Assembly: GCA_028714615.1 (NCBI GenBank)
Contig: JAQTMA010000186.1
Span: 1-8,078 of the forward strand
From: Anaerolineaceae bacterium
GTDB lineage: Bacteria; Chloroflexota; Anaerolineae; Anaerolineales; Anaerolineaceae
Reading direction: 5' to 3'
DNA: 8,078 nucleotides
The first letter of the stretch is position 1. Each line of letters opens with the position of its first letter. A program made the translations under genes and the position numbers. This document shows, one piece after another, positions 5,348 to 8,078 of the stretch. Below the pieces are notes generated by a model that saw nothing but the letters and a program-made list of their open reading frames with translations, searched no databases and had not been told where the DNA came from.

Positions 5348-7499
5348 AGGAACCTGCGAAGCGCTTCTTCAACTCGGCCTTTTCGGGATGTTCGGCCATT
5401 ACCGCCTGCAAGAACTTGAGTCCCTGGTCCTTTTGCCCTTTGCCCTCCAGGTAGCTCAAGTAGCCCTCCACCTCACTCATCGCGGCGGAATCCTGGCTCA
5501 TGCGGTAATTCAGATCGACGATGCTCGAGCGAACTTTCGCGTCTCCGGGTTGCATCGTGCGCACTTGTTCGAACACGCGTAAGGCCTGGCGTAAGTCCAG
5601 GCGTTGCAGGTCGATATCCGCCATCTTGGTCAGGATATCGACGCTCCACCTGCGATTATCGGCAGAGCTCTGCGCGAGGCGTAGGGCGGTCATGTAAGTA
5701 TTGCGCGCCGTCTCCAGTTCGGCCTGGCGGTAATAAATGCCGGCCATTTCGATATACGCTTTGACCGCATCGTTGACCTGACCGCTGGCTACCAACTGGG
5801 CGATCAGGCGTTTGCGTATCTCGACATCCATCGGCGCCATCTGGATCAACCGGTTGAGTAAGACGCATGCCTGACCGGCTTCACCACGGGCGGAGTAGGT
5901 CGTGGCGACGATAGAAAACTTTTCCATTGCTTCGCTGACGCGATCTTCCTTCAGTAGCATCTCGCCAATCTGGATGTGCAACGGGAGATAGGTTGGGGCG
6001 TATTGCAATGCAGAGAAAGCCTCCTCCATCGCCGACCGGGTCAGGTTTTGTACCGCCAACCGGCGGATGGTCGCCAGCGACTCCACCACCTGGTTGCTGC
6101 GAGTCTGCAATAGTATTTCTGCTACCAGCGCGGGTGGGTCGCCTTCTGGCGGGGTTGGCAACTGCAGGCGCACCTGAGACAGATAGTTTTGCCAATCGGG
6201 CCGGTAGAGCATAGCAGCCACGTTTTCGCACAGCGAGGTGAGCACGTTCTCATCTTTCTCCTGGAGCTGCGCTTCGATGAGCGGCTCGTACAGTTGGCGG
6301 ATTTCATCTGCTTGCTCCGTGGGGACCGTGGCGGCATCACCGATCTTGAGCGCTTCCAGGTATTCGACGGCAGCCTCCGGCATGCGCCCCAAGGATTTCA
6401 ATGTTTGACCTAACAATAGGCGGCTGGCCAGGGCATAGTCGGCGTGCTTGACGGAGGTTTGCAAATCACGCAGACCAACCTCGGGGTGTTCCTGGTGCAC
6501 GTTGAGCAGGCCCAGGTTGAAATACGCTGCCGGGTGGTTTAAGCCGGCTTCCACCGCTTTGCTTAGCTCGACGGCTGCAATAGCTTCTTTACCCTGGGTT
6601 TGTGCGTCAATTGTTGTCCCCAGGTGGCGCAGAATGATGGCGCGCTCCGCCTCTTCAGAGTTCAGCCCATCCGTACCGCGCAGGATCGATCCAGGTTGGC
6701 GACGAGTTTTCCGCTTTTGGTCGCCTTCTTCGGCCTGCTCGAAGAGAATATCTGCCAGGGTAATCAGGGCTTTCTGGCGCGCTTCTGCCACCGGGTCTAC
6801 CCCGGTAGGTTTTCCATCCACCGCTGCTGTGCTGTGTTCCAGCCGGCGAATTTGCGCCATACGCAGCGAACCGGTGCCGCCATGCGCGCGGACCGGGCGT
6901 GGCAGGTTCTGCCCGGAAGACAGCAATCCCAGGTACTTGTGCGCGTTAGAACTGTCCGGCATAATCTGTAACGCATATTGAATCGCCTGGACTGCCTTTT
7001 CGGCATCTCCGCCATGCTGAACGATGCTGGCCACCACCAGGTATTCCTCCACCGCTTCCGCCAGCCGGCCGAGGCGCTCGTAGGTCACCGCCAGACGCGT
7101 GTGCGCCACCAGGTGGTCGGCGTTGAAACGGGTCACTCGCACCCAGTTGTCGATAGCCCGCTCCACTTCGTGGTTTTTAAGGTAGAGATCGGCTGCTTGC
7201 ATGGAGGCGGTGATGGCATCGCTCAATCGCCCTACCCGTTCGCAGATCTGGGCTGATTTTTCTAAGGGGAGGGGGTCATTGGGCGCCGCAGCGGCTGCCC
7301 GGCGGTAGCAGGCCAGGGCTTCATCGTACCGTTGCAGTTCCAGCAAAGCGAGGCCGAGGCTGGAGAGCGCGTTGGGATGCCCGGGTAGTTCTTCCAGGGC
7401 GTGCTGGTAATGCACGACCGCTTGATCCCAGAGCTGGTCCCAGGCGGCGGAATGCCCCTGGTTCATGGCCTGTTGAAATCGATCCTGGCTTCCGGTCAT
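5331..7499 (-). CDS. Large cytoplasmic tetratricopeptide-repeat (TPR) protein
   Basis: A 722-aa protein built mostly of TPR helical pairs, expected to be a scaffold or protein-interaction module. Recognisable repeats include NALSSLGLALLELQRYDEAL with ACYRRAAAAAPNDP (about 45-78), AHTRLAVTYERLGRLAEAVEEY, AIQYALQIMPDSSNAHKYLGLL near 185, and further units in the middle and C-terminal thirds. A polar, Arg/Gln-rich section around 195-280 (SSGQNLPRPVRA, KRKTRRQPGS) separates the N-terminal TPR block from the rest and may be flexible. There is no signal peptide, membrane segment or catalytic domain, so no reaction can be assigned. It starts 13 bp after the polA stop on the same strand, so it is probably in the polA operon. 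An AAGGA at 7510-7514 precedes the ATG. Its 3' end overlaps the convergent secreted-protein gene, and no terminator is visible. Confidence 0.85.
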   Translation of the reverse strand: MTGSQDRFQQAMNQGHSAAWDQLWDQAVVHYQHALEELPGHPNALSSLGLALLELQRYDEALACYRRAAAAAPNDPLPLEKSAQICERVGRLSDAITASMQAADLYLKNHEVERAIDNWVRVTRFNADHLVAHTRLAVTYERLGRLAEAVEEYLVVASIVQHGGDAEKAVQAIQYALQIMPDSSNAHKYLGLLSSGQNLPRPVRAHGGTGSLRMAQIRRLEHSTAAVDGKPTGVDPVAEARQKALITLADILFEQAEEGDQKRKTRRQPGSILRGTDGLNSEEAERAIILRHLGTTIDAQTQGKEAIAAVELSKAVEAGLNHPAAYFNLGLLNVHQEHPEVGLRDLQTSVKHADYALASRLLLGQTLKSLGRMPEAAVEYLEALKIGDAATVPTEQADEIRQLYEPLIEAQLQEKDENVLTSLCENVAAMLYRPDWQNYLSQVRLQLPTPPEGDPPALVAEILLQTRSNQVVESLATIRRLAVQNLTRSAMEEAFSALQYAPTYLPLHIQIGEMLLKEDRVSEAMEKFSIVATTYSARGEAGQACVLLNRLIQMAPMDVEIRKRLIAQLVASGQVNDAVKAYIEMAGIYYRQAELETARNTYMTALRLAQSSADNRRWSVDILTKMADIDLQRLDLRQALRVFEQVRTMQPGDAKVRSSIVDLNYRMSQDSAAMSEVEGYLSYLEGKGQKDQGLKFLQAVMAEHPEKAELKKRFAGSFTTRS

Positions 7500-7509
7500 C
7501 GTATATGCA

Positions 7510-7514
7510 TCCTT
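7510..7514 (-). promoter_or_regulatory. Ribosome binding site of the TPR gene
   Basis: On the minus strand AAGGA lies ten bases before the ATG (7499-7497) and overlaps the polA stop codon TAA (7515-7513). The spacing is slightly long but usable. The overlap suggests translation of the two genes is coupled or re-initiated. Confidence 0.45.
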
Positions 7515-8078
7515 AAGAAGGTCGAGTGAGGGGTTCTAATGCTCCCCAGTTGCAACCAAAACGCGCATCCGTGGTCAACGGGATACTTAGCGGAAAGGCC
7601 GTTTCCATCACCTGTTGCACGATTCGGGCCGTTTCTGTGAGCTCGTCACGGCGGCATTCCAGCACCAGCTCATCGTGCACCTGCAACAACATCTTGCCAG
7701 TCAGTCCGTTTTCTTCCAATGCCTTGGGAACCCGTTGCATGGCGATCTTCATGATATCCGCAGCAGTGCCCTGGATAGGAGCGTTGATGGCTTCGCGTTC
7801 CTCGCGGTTGCGCACGTTGGGATTGGTCTGGTGCTTCAACCCGGGGAAATACCGCCGGCGCCCGAACAGTGTTTCGACATAGCCCTGGTCGGCAGCCTGG
7901 CGGCGTATCGAATCCAGGTAGCGTTTGACGCCCGGGAACTGGCGGAAGTATGCCTTGCTGAATTCTTCCGCCTCTGCCAGGGTCAAATCGGTGGCGCGGC
8001 TGAGACCAAAGGAGCTCATGCCGTAAATCAAACCGAAGTTGATGCTCTTCGCCTTGCGACGTTGGTCTTTAGTAACCA
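7513..8078 (-). CDS. polA: DNA polymerase I, C-terminal polymerase domain (5' end outside window)
   Basis: The last 187 residues of a family A DNA polymerase, which fills gaps in lagging-strand and repair synthesis. The frame is open to the window edge and begins VTKDQRRKAKSINFGLIYGM, the O-helix motif B with the catalytic R, K and Y of the family. The residue matching E. coli F762 is Phe, as in E. coli and Taq enzymes, which is associated with discrimination against dideoxynucleotides. RRRYFPGL, then NREEREAINAPIQGTAADIMKIAM, and motif C QVHDELVLE with the metal-binding D follow in family order, and the end (LEPLTRPS) lies at the expected distance. The N-terminal 5'-nuclease and any 3'-5' exonuclease domain lie beyond the window, so proofreading status is unknown. 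It is followed 13 bp later by the TPR gene on the same strand. Confidence 0.96.
   Translation of the reverse strand, partial: VTKDQRRKAKSINFGLIYGMSSFGLSRATDLTLAEAEEFSKAYFRQFPGVKRYLDSIRRQAADQGYVETLFGRRRYFPGLKHQTNPNVRNREEREAINAPIQGTAADIMKIAMQRVPKALEENGLTGKMLLQVHDELVLECRRDELTETARIVQQVMETAFPLSIPLTTDARFGCNWGALEPLTRPS

Noticed and set aside
5656..6340. Several overlapping open frames on both strands within the TPR gene
   Set aside because: They lie inside a continuous 722-codon TPR frame, lack domains and ribosome sites, and reflect codon bias.

Overview
The window looks like chromosomal DNA of moderate-to-high GC from a free-living bacterium. I infer a Chloroflexota, probably Anaerolineae-like, lineage. 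The reasons are the style of the DnaA N-terminus, a flippase-like protein next to a HemY-like FAD oxidoreductase, and a secreted protein with a 'YGYPLTD...VQYFxRARFE' repeat. This placement rests on memory of family appearance, not on a search. I see no mobile element with a transposase, no CRISPR array, no tRNA and no rRNA.

Layout. Positions 1-2527 carry rightward surface or envelope genes. These are a possible last few codons of an upstream gene, a YbhN/UPF0104 flippase-like membrane protein (30-1052), a 170-bp AT-rich gap, and a HemY-like NAD(P)/FAD-dependent oxidoreductase (1223-2527). Positions 2528-2963 are a 436-bp non-coding, AT-rich, repeat-dense region upstream of dnaA. It holds a large imperfect inverted repeat around two one-mismatch DnaA-box-like sites, a double palindrome built from four alternating AAGATT motifs, and a good sigma-70-type promoter (TTGATT, 18 bp, TGTTAGAAT). 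It is the candidate oriC and/or dnaA control region. dnaA follows (2964-4316) and is intact, with all AAA+ and domain IV motifs. A 77-bp gap with a perfect TATAAT placed for leaderless transcription leads to a secreted two-repeat protein (4394-5347).

From 5331 onward the genes run leftward. The 3' end of polA (7513-8078, truncated by the window edge) is followed 13 bp later by a 722-aa cytoplasmic TPR protein (5331-7499), apparently as an operon. The TPR gene and the secreted-protein gene converge and overlap by 17 bp at their 3' ends.

How the genes fit together. The core is replication: the DnaA initiator with its likely control or origin region, and DNA polymerase I close by on the other strand. 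dnaN is not next to dnaA, and an envelope or secreted protein sits there instead. The most unusual material is the non-coding repeat architecture upstream of dnaA. No gene in the window, by itself, amounts to a new defence or metabolic system.
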